Shown piece after piece: positions 10,050 to 21,653 of a stretch of DNA of 64,000 nucleotides; the stretch's first letter is position 1; the number at the start of each line of letters is the position of its first letter. The notes under the pieces were generated by a model. The model saw only the letters and a list, made by a program, of their open reading frames with translations. It searched no databases and was not told the DNA's origin. This DNA comes from Hippophae tibetana (lineage: Eukaryota; Streptophyta; Magnoliopsida; Rosales; Elaeagnaceae): assembly GCA_037013495.1 (NCBI GenBank), contig CM072802.1:48845275-48909274 (forward strand), written 5' to 3'. The position numbers and the translations under genes are program-made.

Positions 10050-10420
10050 AACACTAAAGTATGATGTAGAAAATGGTGGATTTGCCTCTTTAAAGTATCT
10101 CTAGTTTTAGGGAACTTGTCAAAGTATTCGTTGCAAATTATGCTAGCAATACACTTGTAAAGAAGGAATCTCATCATTTATTTTTGCAAGTCCAAGGTCC
10201 AAGTGAGATAATTGAAAACTTTATAAAAAGTTTAAGATCGAGAGCCTAGAGATATATGATTACCTAGACTATATAGCAATCAAAGCATTTGAAAAAGAGG
10301 TCCTCATAAGTTAAAGCCTTTCCATGGGACTGACAAAAACCATGTCTTGGTCTCTAAACGTGGTGTATGAGGAAGCCTTTTTGTACATTTGGAAAGAGAA
10401 ATGGAAGTGAAGCATGGTGT
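10050..10420 (+). pseudogene. Ty3/gypsy capsid (gag) fragment
   Basis: Translation in alternating frames gives ESHHLFLQVQGPSE and ESLEIYDYLDYIAIKAF, which resemble the gypsy gag core where capsid helices precede a KAF-type motif. Multiple stops make it non-functional. Confidence 0.55.
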
Positions 10421-10679
10421 GGAAAAACAAGATTTGAAGATTAGGAAGGAAAACAAAGAGACAAGACTATGTCATCGATCAGGTGGGCCAAGCCCATCCT
10501 ATTTTTTCAAAAAAAGGTCGTAGATAAGGTAAGTTGGGCTATGTGGAAGGTCATTATCCCCCCTTTCGAAGGCCACCACTTCCCATATCTTTGGCTAAAG
10601 TAGTCAGGCAGATGGAAGGGTGCAAACGCCAATCCATGGAATCTTTCTTGAGCTTTATAGAAAATTGGCCAAGGCCAAG

Positions 10680-10830
10680 TAGGAGAAGATGAAGAGATAT
10701 TTGGTAAAAATTAAAGGATGGGAAGCAAAATTCTAAGCATTTAGAAACACACCATGTAGTAACACAATGCCCATGCAGATGCTATAGCCACTCTATCCTT
10801 TGTTGAAGAGATCTAAGAGGAGTCATAGGT
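10680..10830 (+). pseudogene. Ty3/gypsy RNase H fragment
   Basis: KMKRYLVKIKGWEAKF, then in another frame HNAHADAIATLSFVEE, corresponds to the RNase H C-terminus, where ..N.HADALA.L.. carries the last catalytic Asp. The Asp is kept but the frame is broken. Confidence 0.55.
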
Positions 10831-11148
10831 TATACAAGGGAGGGATGAAGTGCTTCCTATATACAAAAAAGAAGGCTGAAAGTGTGAAGTGAAGTAAAAA
10901 AGTTATGTCAAAATCATACAAGATTAGATGTACAAGAAAAATGCTGGAGATCTATAGTTGCAATGACTAGCAGAAAAAAAAGGCAAATGCAATTATAGAG
11001 AAGTTCATGAAGGGGAATGTGGAGCCTTTTTGGGAGGAAAGAGTTTGAGCCAAAAAATTATTAGACAAGGCTATTATTTGTCTATAATGTTGAAAAATTA
11101 TTCCTTCTAAACCAAAAAATGCCACAAGTGCCAACGAGCAAGTATACA

Positions 11149-12792
11149 TGATAAGATTGTACAAGTGATAAGTAAATTAAGATCAAGGATTGTTGTACTC
11201 ATAGGGATTGCTAACAATAATTACCATTACTTATTAGCTTATTAGTAGATTAGCAAAATAGGGTTTTTTGAAAGTTGTTTTAAAAGAAAATAACATAAAA
11301 TAATAAGTAAAATAAACTATGTACAAATTAAGAAAAATATGTGATCATGAGATTATCCTTACACTAGCATACCATTTAACCAATTATGTCATAAATCAAT
11401 ATTTATTTTCTCAATCCTAAATTATTGTCATAACCTAGAATCATCATTGAATTCTTAACTTTAGCTTGAGAAATCTAGGCACTTAGTACAAGATTTCATA
11501 TACTACATTTTCTTACCGTTTATTGATTAATGATACGATCTATTAACCAATTTAAATCCTGAATAACCTAGAGATATACTTACTCTATTTAATTCATTCA
11601 TTGCACTAAGTTTTAAAAAGGAGATGACTAAATTAAGTAAGATTACAACCATTGGTAACCTTTAAGAAAAGTTTTCAACCCTACTTGTCATGCACAGTCA
11701 CAAGGTTTCACTTTGAATAAAAATATCAGTGATTACATACTAACATCTTAGACTAGCATTAAACATATTCATACAATAAATTAGTTAGCTACTCTAATTC
11801 ATACATGCATAGTTTTGGAATATAAGCATAGAGTCAAACACAATAAAAATCAAGAATTGAAATTAAAAATTCATCATAACATTTAATTAATCAAGTCATA
11901 GTCTAGGGCTTGAAAATTGCCCACAATCACTTTAAAACTTGCTAGATATATATTCTGAAAGAATCATCATTAAAATATTTACAATCAACAAAGAAAGAAC
12001 TATTGATTAGAGTTTATGGTGGATTTCCAACTTCTTGTTCCGTCTATCTTGCCTCAGCTTCAAATCTATAATTCTCTATATTTTCTTTGTAATTTTCTAT
12101 GTCTCTTATGTGTATTTTGTAATTAACCCTAATTATATATTTATAGTATAAGAGTTACACACAATGTAGTTAGTGTTAGAGTGGTAGACGTCTAATACAC
12201 TTGAAATTATAATCCTAGTAAATCTAGAACCACTTGAATTGGAGTACTGAAACTCTATATTTTATGGTTAACCCTAATTACATATTTATAGTATAAGAGT
12301 TACACACAATATAGTTAGGGTTAGGTGGTAGAGGTTTAATACACTTAGAATTCTAATCCTAATAAATTTGGAACCGCTTGAATTTAAGTTTGGTACGTGG
12401 GCCACGACACACCTACAATCATACCACGACATGAGGTAAATTTTATACCAAGAAACTATGCCCAAAGAGGTTGTACCATGACGAGCTTGAACTCATGTCG
12501 CGGCACAAAGTCAATGCATGAGCTCACAATTTCACCCGAGAGTCATATGCCGTAGTGTGCAATCTTCTTCCAAAATTCCATAGGGACCCGAGAAGGGTGT
12601 GCCTTAGCACGCCTCGATTCATGCTTCAACGCATTCATTTTGCTTTAAAACACACCTTTTAGCCTTGTTTGGTCGTATTTGTTCCTTAATACCTGTGTAA
12701 TAAAAAAAACACAAAATGCATAGGGAACAATAATTTATTGCAAATATGTAGGAATTGATACTTAAATATATAGGGAAAAATGACACTGATCA
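11149..12792 (-). repeat. gypsy LTR (family E), 3' LTR of a reverse-strand element
   Basis: On the minus strand the LTR begins TGATCAGTGTC at 12792, directly after a purine-rich tract (GTGTGGGGAAGTT, 12793-12805). It ends near 11149 (or 11166) in ...TTATCA. A middle part (about 11700-11860) is homologous, in opposite orientation, to 20720-20900. It contains a near-repeated block at 12124-12190 and 12263-12335 sharing the ACCCTAATTA.ATATTTATAGTATAAGAGTTACACACAAT pattern. It cuts the forward-strand gypsy remnant right after the integrase zinc finger. Confidence 0.6.
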
Positions 12793-14799
12793 AACTTCCC
12801 CACACATATTCAATATTTAGTCCTCGAGCAAAGGCAAAATAAATCATCCTTGAACATGCCTTTTAACATTCTGTCTAAAGAATTTAATAACACTAATGTT
12901 TCCAATTCTAATTACTATTAGTAAGGATTTATACTTGATTCATTCGCTTGGCATTTTATATAGTAATATAGCTCAAAATGAGTATGTGCTATCAGTGATA
13001 ATCAAATTACATGACTCAAATTAATAAAACCTACTTGCATTCCCCTGTACTATATTTCTAGAATTATATCAAGCACCATATGCTTCTTCTTAAAGTTTCA
13101 TCTCTATTTGTCGAAAGTAATTCTGAAGATCAAAAGATTTTTCATTTGGTTATAATATGTCTAGACTCATTGGTTGTATCAAATGAAAGAAAATAGGAAA
13201 AATAAAAAGTTCTTGAGTCTATAGAGTAATAGAAAGAGATCTATAAATAATACTATCATAAGATCAATCATGTCAACAAATAGGATCAGATTTCATTGCT
13301 TTGGACTCAAACATCATTATTGGCTTATTTTATTTTATTTTTTCTATTTTTAAAAAATAATCCTTTTTTTTATGTTTCTTTTCAACTTTCATCTTATTAT
13401 ATATATAATCATTTTTTTATATATGTGGGGCTACATAGCAATGGTTTTCTTCTTCTATAAATTGGTCATTTAATCATTTATATCACAACTGACATTCTTA
13501 AATCTTATTCTAGTATTTTTTATAAAGTCTATTTTCTTTTTATGCTACTCCATTTTCTTGAACTATATGGTATGACTAATGCATTCGGTTCAAATGGTAT
13601 AGATGGAGTGGGTACAAATAATTTGCTCATGTAGACTCAAATTGGTTCACTAAAAGGAGTTGTCCTTGAAAGAACAACGACATTAAGGACATGAAGATTT
13701 GGCCAAAGAAGTTAATCCTATTGCCTTAATAAATTTTCAAAAAATACTCAATCAACATTCATTATAATAAACAAGAAAAATTTCTATCACCTTGATCATG
13801 CTCAATGGAGTTAAAGTAGCATTCTAAGAAATTAACATAGCATTTCAAAAATTCAAATACCTAAGTCATAATGTCACCAATTTAGTTACTTGTGCATGCA
13901 AATTTTTGAGCTAGAATATCACAAATTATGCTTTCGCTCAAGAACGCAATCAAGATTCCACTAGATTTTATTATCATTTAAAACTTCATGTTCTTAAACA
14001 TTTATGATTGTTGTTTCCTAGCCTATCTATTAATCCTTCCTAGATATCCTAAGAATTACAAATAATAAGAAAAATTTCTAACCTAAATACTAATATATAA
14101 AATTAGTGGTATGTTACCACCCCTCTACACCTAATACTTATATTGTCCTCAATGTAAGCACATGTATGGAATAAGGGTAGCAATGGTCCACCAACTTTGG
14201 CAAAAAGGCATAAAAGTCCTTTAACTTTTGGGTGGGATAACATAAGTCCAATAGTTATTAAAAAGGACACTAGAAGTCCAAAACTTCTAAAATTATCAAA
14301 GAGAGATTATTGTGAGCTATCATGTACCATTTTAACAAAGGCAATCATTTTGATGGAAAAAGGCTCACCAGAAATCGGTTGAACAACTCGTAATGGAAAT
14401 GAAAACTTGTGATGAAGGAGTTGATTTGCGATGGAAGAGTTGAGATGGTGATTGTGTTTTCAGGGAATTAAGGATGACTTTAGGGATTCCTAATTTTTAA
14501 TTAATTACCATTAAGCATAAATGAAAAAAGAAAATATTTCCCTTATTAAAATTGCACATTTTAGTTCACATAATCTCTGTTTGATAATTTTGTAGGTTTT
14601 GAACTTTTAGTGTCCTTTTTAATAGTTATGGGACTTCTAGTAATCCACCCAAAAGTTAGTGGACTTTTGTGTTCTTTTTTAAAAGTTAATGGACCACTAC
14701 TACTCTTCATCCTGTAATGTAAAAAATAAGCAGGAGGGCAATATAAAACATATATGGTGGGTTGCCTACCACAAAGCGTTTGGTTTAATGTCGTTAGCC
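12793..14799 (-). mobile_element. 3' noncoding interior of the reverse-strand gypsy element
   Basis: This region lies between the integrase end and the PPT. Near 14745-14810 is the conserved gypsy sequence that, read on the minus strand, gives ..CTAACGACATTAAACCAAACGC..GGTAGGCAACCCACC, typical just downstream of pol in Athila/Tat-like elements. The remainder is AT-rich and noncoding, and it hosts a MITE at 14174-14708. Confidence 0.55.
14174..14708. mobile_element. MITE with ~140 bp terminal inverted repeats
   Basis: The left arm 14174-14318 and right arm 14573-14708 are imperfect inverted copies. Both contain the phrases TGGTCCA, AAAAGTCC.TTAACTTTTGGGTGG and TTATTAAAAAGGACACTA in inverted orientation. 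The loop is about 250 bases of noncoding DNA. The long arms suggest a Mutator-like or foldback MITE. No convincing target duplication was found. The small ORF in its left arm is not a gene. Confidence 0.75.
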
Positions 14800-15735
14800 C
14801 AATGTATCTATGCTTCCATTATTATCGTATGTTGGCTCATATAAGTTGATTTCATCCATATGACTCTTGTCAAATGTTTTATAGTAAGGTTTTAGTTTGT
14901 GTCCATTCACTTCAAACTCTCTCCCAATTCTCTCATCCTAAATTTCCACTGCACCATGAGCAAATACATAAATAATAGTAAATGGTCCAATCTAACATGA
15001 ATGAAGCTTACATGGAAATAACTCAAGGCAAGAATTAAATAAGAATATTTTTTTTTCCAACTTTGAATTTCTTCCTTGATATCATCTTATCATGTTTCGC
15101 TTTTGTTCTCTTATAGATTTGTACATTATCATAAGCTTCATTTCTAATCTCTTCTAGTTTATTCAATTACAATGTTCTATGGTCCACTACCTCCTCTAAG
15201 TTCATGTTGCATTGTTTCAATACTTAAAAGGCTTCGTGCTCTAACTCTGCTAGAAGGTGACATGGTTTACCATATACCAATCGAAATAGTGACATTCCAA
15301 TGGGTGTTTTATATGCGGTTCTATATGCCCAAAGTGCATCATGCAATCTCAAGCTCCAATCCTTTCTATTAGGTCTCATTGTCTTTTCAAGGATGGATTT
15401 GACCTCTATGTTGGACACCTCAGCTTGTCCACTTGTCTGTGGATGGCATGGTGTAGAGATTTTGTGGTTGACATGGTATTGTTTTAGTAGGCCCTAGATG
15501 TCCTATTGCAAAAGTGCAATCCATCATCACTAATGATAGCTCTTGTTGTACTAAACCTAAAAAAATATTAGCTTTCACAAAATCCATAACAACTTTAGAT
15601 TCATTATTCTTTGTGTCTTTAGCTTCCACACATTTAGATACATAATTCACTGCAAGTAAGATGTACATGAAACCATTAAAGGAAGGAAAAGGTCTCATGA
15701 AATCAATACCCCAAACATTAAAAATTTCAACATAA
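14800..15735 (-). pseudogene. Ty3/gypsy integrase (core and C-terminal part)
   Basis: Read on the minus strand from 15735: [19 protein letters not shown] (integrase core; the first catalytic Asp, in VDYVSKW, is Asn here at about 15646), then the [34 protein letters not shown] block at 15290-15410, then the LEEIRNEAY and FEVNGHKLKPYY C-terminal blocks down to about 14840. Frameshifts and stops break it. This is the Athila/Tat type of integrase. It is not functional. Confidence 0.8.
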
Positions 15736-15855
15736 AGTATGGATGTTTGGATTTATAATTATGTCACTTGGAGGTTTACCTTAAGGCCTTTGACTTATGG
15801 TCGGGGTAAGTTGCCCCATTTATTTCTTTGAATTTTGAAATGAAGCTTCTGGGTG
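15736..15855 (-). pseudogene. gypsy gag C-terminal scrap joined to integrase
   Basis: Resembles 41165-41275, which encodes the gag segment with LENQIGQLVQ...RPQ. It lies directly upstream of the integrase core, so protease, reverse transcriptase and RNase H have been deleted. Confidence 0.55.
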
Positions 15856-16034
15856 GAAAGAGTAACCACCATTTTTCTAAGTAAAGAAGAATAACAACCA
15901 TTTAATGGATATTTCTAAGTAAAAATAATAATAGCCATTTAACAGATATTTCTATGTAAAGAAAAATAATGGTCATTTTCTGAGTAAAAAATAACGATCA
16001 TTTTTTGAGTGGAAAAGTAAATAAACATTTTGCC
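15856..16034. repeat. degenerate minisatellite, ~30-38 bp unit, about 5 copies
   Basis: The motif TTTCTAAGTAAAGAA.AATAA..CCATTT recurs at about 15874, 15910, 15949, 15979 and 16004 with decay in the later copies. It is AT-rich and noncoding. Confidence 0.65.
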
Positions 16035-16130
16035 AAAAAATAAAATGCCACCTCACCCACACAAACACACACATAGACTCGGACTTGGCTTGGCACAACA
16101 TGGCATGACATGGGTGGTTGGTCGGACAGA

Positions 16131-16829
16131 CAAGTAGGGCCCACCTACTGCGTAGGCTGGCATGCAGGGTGGGACCCACGTGTCAGCTGCACAGAATCTT
16201 CTCCCGAGGCGCATCTGATCACTCACCGTTGGATCAAGTTGAACGGTACAGATTTACGCACATGGAATCAAGTTTTCGTGCACTGAGTAGCTCGTCTATA
16301 CTCCCGTGCGACGCGGTTCATCGCATCAGAGTGTGCCATCGCATTCCATCCAATACGAAGCTGCCACGTGTTTCCTCAATCATCCAGCCAATAATATGAT
16401 GACACATGACATGAATGTGGTAAAATAAAAACATAGGAACGACACCCATTTACCAGCTCCTTCTGCATCGTCCACGTGTCACTCTCAGCTGTCGCGTGCT
16501 TTCGGCTCATTCTTATCCTGTGCGATGTAGTTCATCGAAGCAACGTGCGCCCTCGCATTCCATCCAATACGAAGCTGTCATGTGTTCCATTAATCTTGCA
16601 ACCAATCATATTGTGACACGTGGCATACATTTTGTGAAATCAAAACATGCGATGAACCGCGTCGCACGGGAGTGTAGGCGAGCTGCTCGATGTGCGCAGC
16701 TTGATTCCACGCACGTAAATATAGACCATTCAACTTGATCCAACGGAGACCGATCAGATGCGTCTTGGGAGAAGATTCTGCGTAGCCGACACGTGGGTCC
16801 CACCCTGCACGGCAGGTGGGCCCCACTTG
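16131..16829. repeat. large GC-rich inverted repeat
   Basis: The left arm 16131-16326 and right arm 16647-16829 are imperfect reverse complements over about 185 bases. Both carry GGGCCCACCT, GGGACCCACGTGTC, CAGAATCTTCTCCC, GATCAAGTTGAA and CCCGTGCGACGCGGTTCATCGCAT or their complements. The spacer is about 320 bases and contains a direct duplicate (16291-16433 and 16505-16647), so the layout is a-b-spacer-b-a(inverted). Several CACGTG G-box cores occur. The GC content is far above the surrounding DNA. It looks like the promoter part (U3) of an LTR or a foldback element rather than coding DNA. Confidence 0.8.
16291..16433. repeat. direct duplicate inside the GC-rich block (copy 1; copy 2 at 16505-16647)
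   Basis: Both copies share TGCGA.G..GTTCATCG and CGCATTCCATCCAATACGAAGCTG, and then a diverged CCAAT-containing tail ending in AAAACAT. They differ at about one base in five. Confidence 0.75.
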
Positions 16830-17011
16830 GTGCCGAGCCGCATGCATCCAGGAAAACCGGGTCCACGCTCTTTTTTGCGTCTGGATTCCACACGCCAGAT
16901 CTTGACCGTTGATTGGACTATCGAACGGTGGGTGTTGGGCATTGTAAATGGCGCGAGTGGCTCCTCCTACGTAGAAAAATCAACTTGCATTAATTGCATT
17001 TTGACCTATAA

Positions 17012-17102
17012 ATTTAATTCAAATTAACTTCTAGTCTTTTGATATTTGCAATTTTATCCACTTTTAATTCAAATTAAATTTTAAGCTTTTTATAATTGCA
17101 AT
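17012..17102. repeat. 51-bp period tandem duplicate
   Basis: TTTAATTCAAATTAA followed by CTTTT..TA.TTGCAATT occurs at 17012-17053 and 17063-17102. It is low complexity and may belong to the LTR-like unit of the adjoining GC-rich block, because a possible TATA (CTATAAATT at 17006) precedes it. Confidence 0.55.
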
Positions 17103-20065
17103 TAAGTCCCTTTTTTTTTTATTAAAATTCATTAATTTTCTTGAAAATATATTTATTAAAAAATAATAGTAAATATTAATTTTATTAATTAAAAATGTAA
17201 AGAACATAGTAATTATAATTAATAAAATAAACGAAAATAACTATATAAAATATAGTTATCACCAATCCTTTTATATTTATATATCTCCTAAGTGATGTAA
17301 AATAACAATATGGGACAAGGAAATGAGATCAATTATTTTTATAAAAATTCACAATTTATAACACGATATGTCCTATCCATGAATGAGCATTCTCAATTAA
17401 CTCATATAGGTAGTATGTAGTTTTATTAGAGTTTTTTTTTGGCAAACTCACTATTGGACATCATTTCTATAAATTGGAACTCTGTAATTGTGAATCCATA
17501 ATAGAAGTAGCTAAGTGAGTGCTAATTTATGTACCCATGGTGTTGTACATGGTTAGAAATCTTTGAACCTCTCCCAAGCTTGGTATCTTTTAAGGAAAAG
17601 GTTGAGATCTACCTTTTTTGAGGTTATTGGTCTTATGATGGGGAAATTAATTATTTGTTAAATAAATATTTGTTCATTCTTTGTCCAAGTACTTATCGAT
17701 CCCATTCTCAAATAGTATAGTTAACTCTTTGTTTTGTCCTATAGGGAGAAAGGTAAAATTTTCAACCTAAAAATGTCTATAGCACTTTTTTGGCTATGAT
17801 AGGTGGCTACCTCTTCAAATTTCTTAATACATAAATGTGGATTTTCACAATTTAAGCCATGAAAAGGGGTCAAGAGTTATATCATGCCCAATGTGAAATC
17901 CATTTGTGGTGTATTAAGGGAAACATTATGCATGATCGTGTGGATGTAAAGGTAGAGTGAAGGTGATCTTTAATATTTTTAACTAGGAGTAGAAATTCGT
18001 GCATCTTGTGTGTGTTCATATCATATTTAGTCATGTTATGCATGTTTGTTTTCGTGTTTTTCGACCCAAATTAACATATTTTTTCTATTATGAAAAAATT
18101 AAATTATTTTTAGAAAATTTATTTATTTATAATGATAAAAAAACTCAATATCTTTACAATCACATAATAATTATTAGTTAATTTTAATTAAAAAATAATT
18201 AGTGTCAAGTCGTATTGGGTCCATGTTTTGGGTTATAGCCCAAATTTTCACCCCTAGTTTTAACGGGGTTATCATCATGAATTCATAATTACTCATATTT
18301 TTGAGCAACAAGATGAGTCAGGAGGAGATTGAATTAAAGATAATTTTAATTCTATTCTTTCTAAAAATCTATCTCATTCGTCTCTAGATTGACTCATGCA
18401 CCCTAACACCCTTTGTGTCTTTTTTATTTATTTTTATTTTTATTTCTTGGAAAAATTAAAACTAAATCTAACAAAGAAAGGAAAGATAATAATAATAAAA
18501 TAAAATGAACCCCTTTTATTTTATTTTTTTAATTTTATTTGTAGATTTTGTTTTTTTTTTTGGAAAACTAAATCTAAAGAAATAAATAAACAATAATAAT
18601 AATAAAATCGAATAATTTAAAAAAAATAGATAAGAATTTTAAAAAATTGATCGTTGATTTTGGCCTCCCAGTAGTAGAATTCCCTTAAATCAATGCTCGT
18701 TAGAATCTATCATTTGAGAGGAACAATATTTTTTTTTGTTTTGAAAATAACAATAATAACGATGTAGAAACACAATTAGTATTTTCTAAGAGTGCTCCTA
18801 TGAAAGAATAACGGGGCAAGACCTCCTTAAAAATCACTATCTTAGACATAGCAACATTCCTAAGAAAGACTAGTGACATTAAGACTCTTAAGAACAAGCC
18901 TTCTAGTCCTTTAGATCTTACTGATGAATAAGAAAATTTAGAAAAAGGAGAAAAGTTAGTAACTTTACAAAAATCTAATAGTCAAAAATATAAAAGGGAA
19001 ACCAAATAATAATAATAATAGAAGCAAGTAACTATTAAAAAGGTTTTTTATTTTATTTTATATATAACACTTTTTTAACTTATTGAGAAATTAAAACTTC
19101 TTACAAAATAAAGAAAAGATAATTAAAAATTGATATTTTTCATGTCGAATTAAAACAAATCGCTTTGTTGATTTGGGCTTCTTGATAATATCGCCAAATT
19201 TAGAACATGCACAAAATTATTATCTTTAACTAAGGGGTTATTATAGTATAGATTTAGAGTTGATTCCATTGTGAAGAAAAATAAATCAACAAAAATGATA
19301 TCATAGAATAGTAAATAAAAATGATTTTTTGATTGAAAAAATGACAATAGATAATAATTTTGGAAGAAAAGAAAATTAATATGAAAATAATAAGGAATCA
19401 AAATTCACTTAAGTTTTTTTGTTTTAATATTACTAACTTTTAGTCCTATTTACTATTCAATTTCATGTTTCACATCCCAAACAAACAAATGAAAAATTTA
19501 GAATTGAAGATGTAAAATGAAATTTAAAGTTATTTGATTTGAGAAAAAAATATTTTCATGAAGAAACAATAATAATCTATTCTTACAAGCTATCTAACAT
19601 CAACAATATATATGAAAAGAACAATATTGTAATAGAAAATCAATTTATAAAATAAATGTAATAATTATAAACTAAAAGTTGTACATAAAGAAAACATGAC
19701 TAAATTTATATAAAATTGAAGAATATAATATATGAAATATCACAAAAGTTGAACAAAATAATTTCTTTAAATTGTACACTAGAAAGCACTTTTTAGAATA
19801 AAAATAAGGAAATAGAAAAACTACACAATTAAGCTTCTCTCTAGCCTTGGTCTAACTTTAGCCTAGCTTACAAATCATTCACACAAATTCTAGAGAGAAT
19901 GCCTAAGAGAAGAAAGTAAGAGCTCCTTGTAACTTCTTGATGATCTACATGTTGAATGCCCCATCTATTATTAGGATTAAATAGGAAGATTTGCTAAATA
20001 GCAAACATATCTCACCATTTTCAATATGAATAAAATTGATTTGTGAACTATTTTCAAAAGATAAA
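17103..20065. other. AT-rich noncoding stretch, no gene seen
   Basis: Long AT-rich sequence with two similar A/T-rich blocks (about 18420-18520 and 18525-18610, both containing ACTAAATCTAA.AAA and AATAATAATAATAAAA). Short open frames here are low complexity. It may hold old LTR interior, but no protein or structural signature was found. Confidence 0.35.
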
Positions 20066-20960
20066 TGATAAGTGCTATTTTATATACATTTATATATGTC
20101 AATTCCTTTACATTTCTATATATTTTATTATTATAATAAGATGAAAATGTTTATTTTATATTTATTGAAAAATATTAATTTTCTGGATTTTTTTATATTT
20201 TTTGGAAATTTAATGGATTTTTTTATATTTTTGTTTGATATGTAGATTAACTTAGAAAGGAAGTTGATGTATTTTGCAAGCCATCAGATGTTATTCTCAT
20301 CGCACCTTATCCTCATTGCAACATATTCTATCATTTTGACACATAGTGCACACTAATTTTATTCCCCTAAGAATACTAGAAATCTTGGGTATATCCTGAT
20401 TCCGTTTTTATCTCTTATAAACACAAAACAACACCCTACAAAATAAGGAGAGCATCAAAATTAACAAAATTAATATAAAAATTGTAACAAGGAACAAGGA
20501 AAATAAAAGAGCACATCTAGAGCAACTTTTGAAGGAGATTTTGGAGATCTTTATAAAAAAAAATTTAATCCTTTTCTCTTTAGTTTTTCATGATAATAAT
20601 GTTGATTCTTATGGAATGTTGAAAATTTAATAATGTGATTGTAGACAATTTTAAGACCTAGATTATGATTTAATTAATTTAATGTCATGATAATTTTAGT
20701 TTCAATTATTGATTTTTGATATGTTCAATTCTATGTTTGAATGCCAAAATTATGTATGCATGAATTAGAGTAATTTACTAGTTTATTGCATGAATATATT
20801 TATATCTAGTCTAATATGTTAGTACATAATCGTTAATATTCTTATTCGACATGGTACATTGCGGTTGTTGTCACAAGTAGGGTTAAATACCTTCGTTAAA
20901 GGTTCAACAATTGTTCTAAAGCTAAAGTCGAGAACTCAAGAACGGTTTTAAATTATGAAA
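20066..20960 (+). repeat. gypsy LTR fragment (family E/F), forward orientation
   Basis: It begins TGATAAGTGC. It has TATAAA near 20419, then sequence homologous to the reverse complement of 11700-11860 (ATGCATGAATTAGAGTA, TGTTAGTA, CAAGTAGGGTT). Homology stops near 20960, where another repeat begins, so the 3' end is missing. Confidence 0.55.
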
Positions 20961-20964
20961 ATAA

Positions 20965-21653
20965 TTTTGCAAGTGGGTTCTTTATGTTGAGTCATGTGTC
21001 AACCGATGGTTGCCTTTATGCATCATTTTCTTATTCATTTTATATGTTACTGATATTTGGTTATTGATCATACCATTGTGGGTGGTGTGGGCTTTGGAGG
21101 ATAGTCGGGTTTATGTGTCGAATTAGATCATTATAAAAACAAAACAAAAAAAGAGAGCAGTAATACGTAGTTAGGATAAAGGTCCCAGTTGATAGAGCTA
21201 ATGGTGGTTTTATTTCACTCAAAGTGTAAATGTTTTATTATTTAGTGGATTATTTGCTATTGAGTGGTTGGCTACGTAATTTGAGGATCTTACCATATAG
21301 ATAGGTTTCTATATGGGATTACCTCATTAAGTCTAGTGTTATACATGCTTGACTATATGGCTAGTATAATCAGAGTTTAAAGGGTGTATGTTCCTACAAA
21401 CCGAAGTTTAAACTCTGATTGGAAACCTTCTATTTTTTTTTCTTTATCACCTACTTTCCATTTATTGAGATCTATATCTACTACTAGTTATACTAATTGC
21501 CTATAATTATATGTACTACAATAGTGCTTATCTATTTTACATTTATCTCCATGTGATTTGTGTATTTGAGTTGAATTCTTAAGAAGTCAGTATCTTCTTA
21601 GCCTAACTGTGTATCAAGTCTAGCATATATTTTATAACATGCTAGATGCATAC
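20965..21653 (+). repeat. dispersed noncoding repeat A, left part
   Basis: Homologous, in inverted orientation, to about 52750-53395; shared phrases include GAGTCATGTGTC, TTACCTCATTA and TATATGGCTAGTA. The repeat is interrupted by the solo LTR at 21654-23555 and resumes at 23556. No coding capacity. In the other copy the unit has a TATA box, so it is probably a long LTR of an unclassified element. Confidence 0.55.

Larger units (their letters stand above)
9180..11148 (+). mobile_element. decayed Ty3/gypsy element (gag, RNase H and integrase shards)
   Basis: Three gypsy protein signatures appear in the correct order with stops and frameshifts: a capsid-like stretch at about 10050-10420, an RNase H-like stretch at about 10680-10830, and an integrase zinc-finger stretch at about 11060-11140 (KKCHKCQRA). 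Protease, reverse transcriptase and most of the integrase are missing, so at least two internal deletions have occurred. 9180-10050 is weakly gag-leader-like and otherwise featureless. Confidence 0.55.

Noticed and set aside
9200..10050. Weak open segments as a host gene
   Set aside because: Short, frequently stopped and continuous with gypsy gag decay.
14197..14382. 61-codon frame in the left arm of the MITE
   Set aside because: It is a by-product of the inverted repeat.
16118..17027. Several 60-95 codon frames on both strands
   Set aside because: They mirror each other across the GC-rich inverted repeat; high GC suppresses stops.
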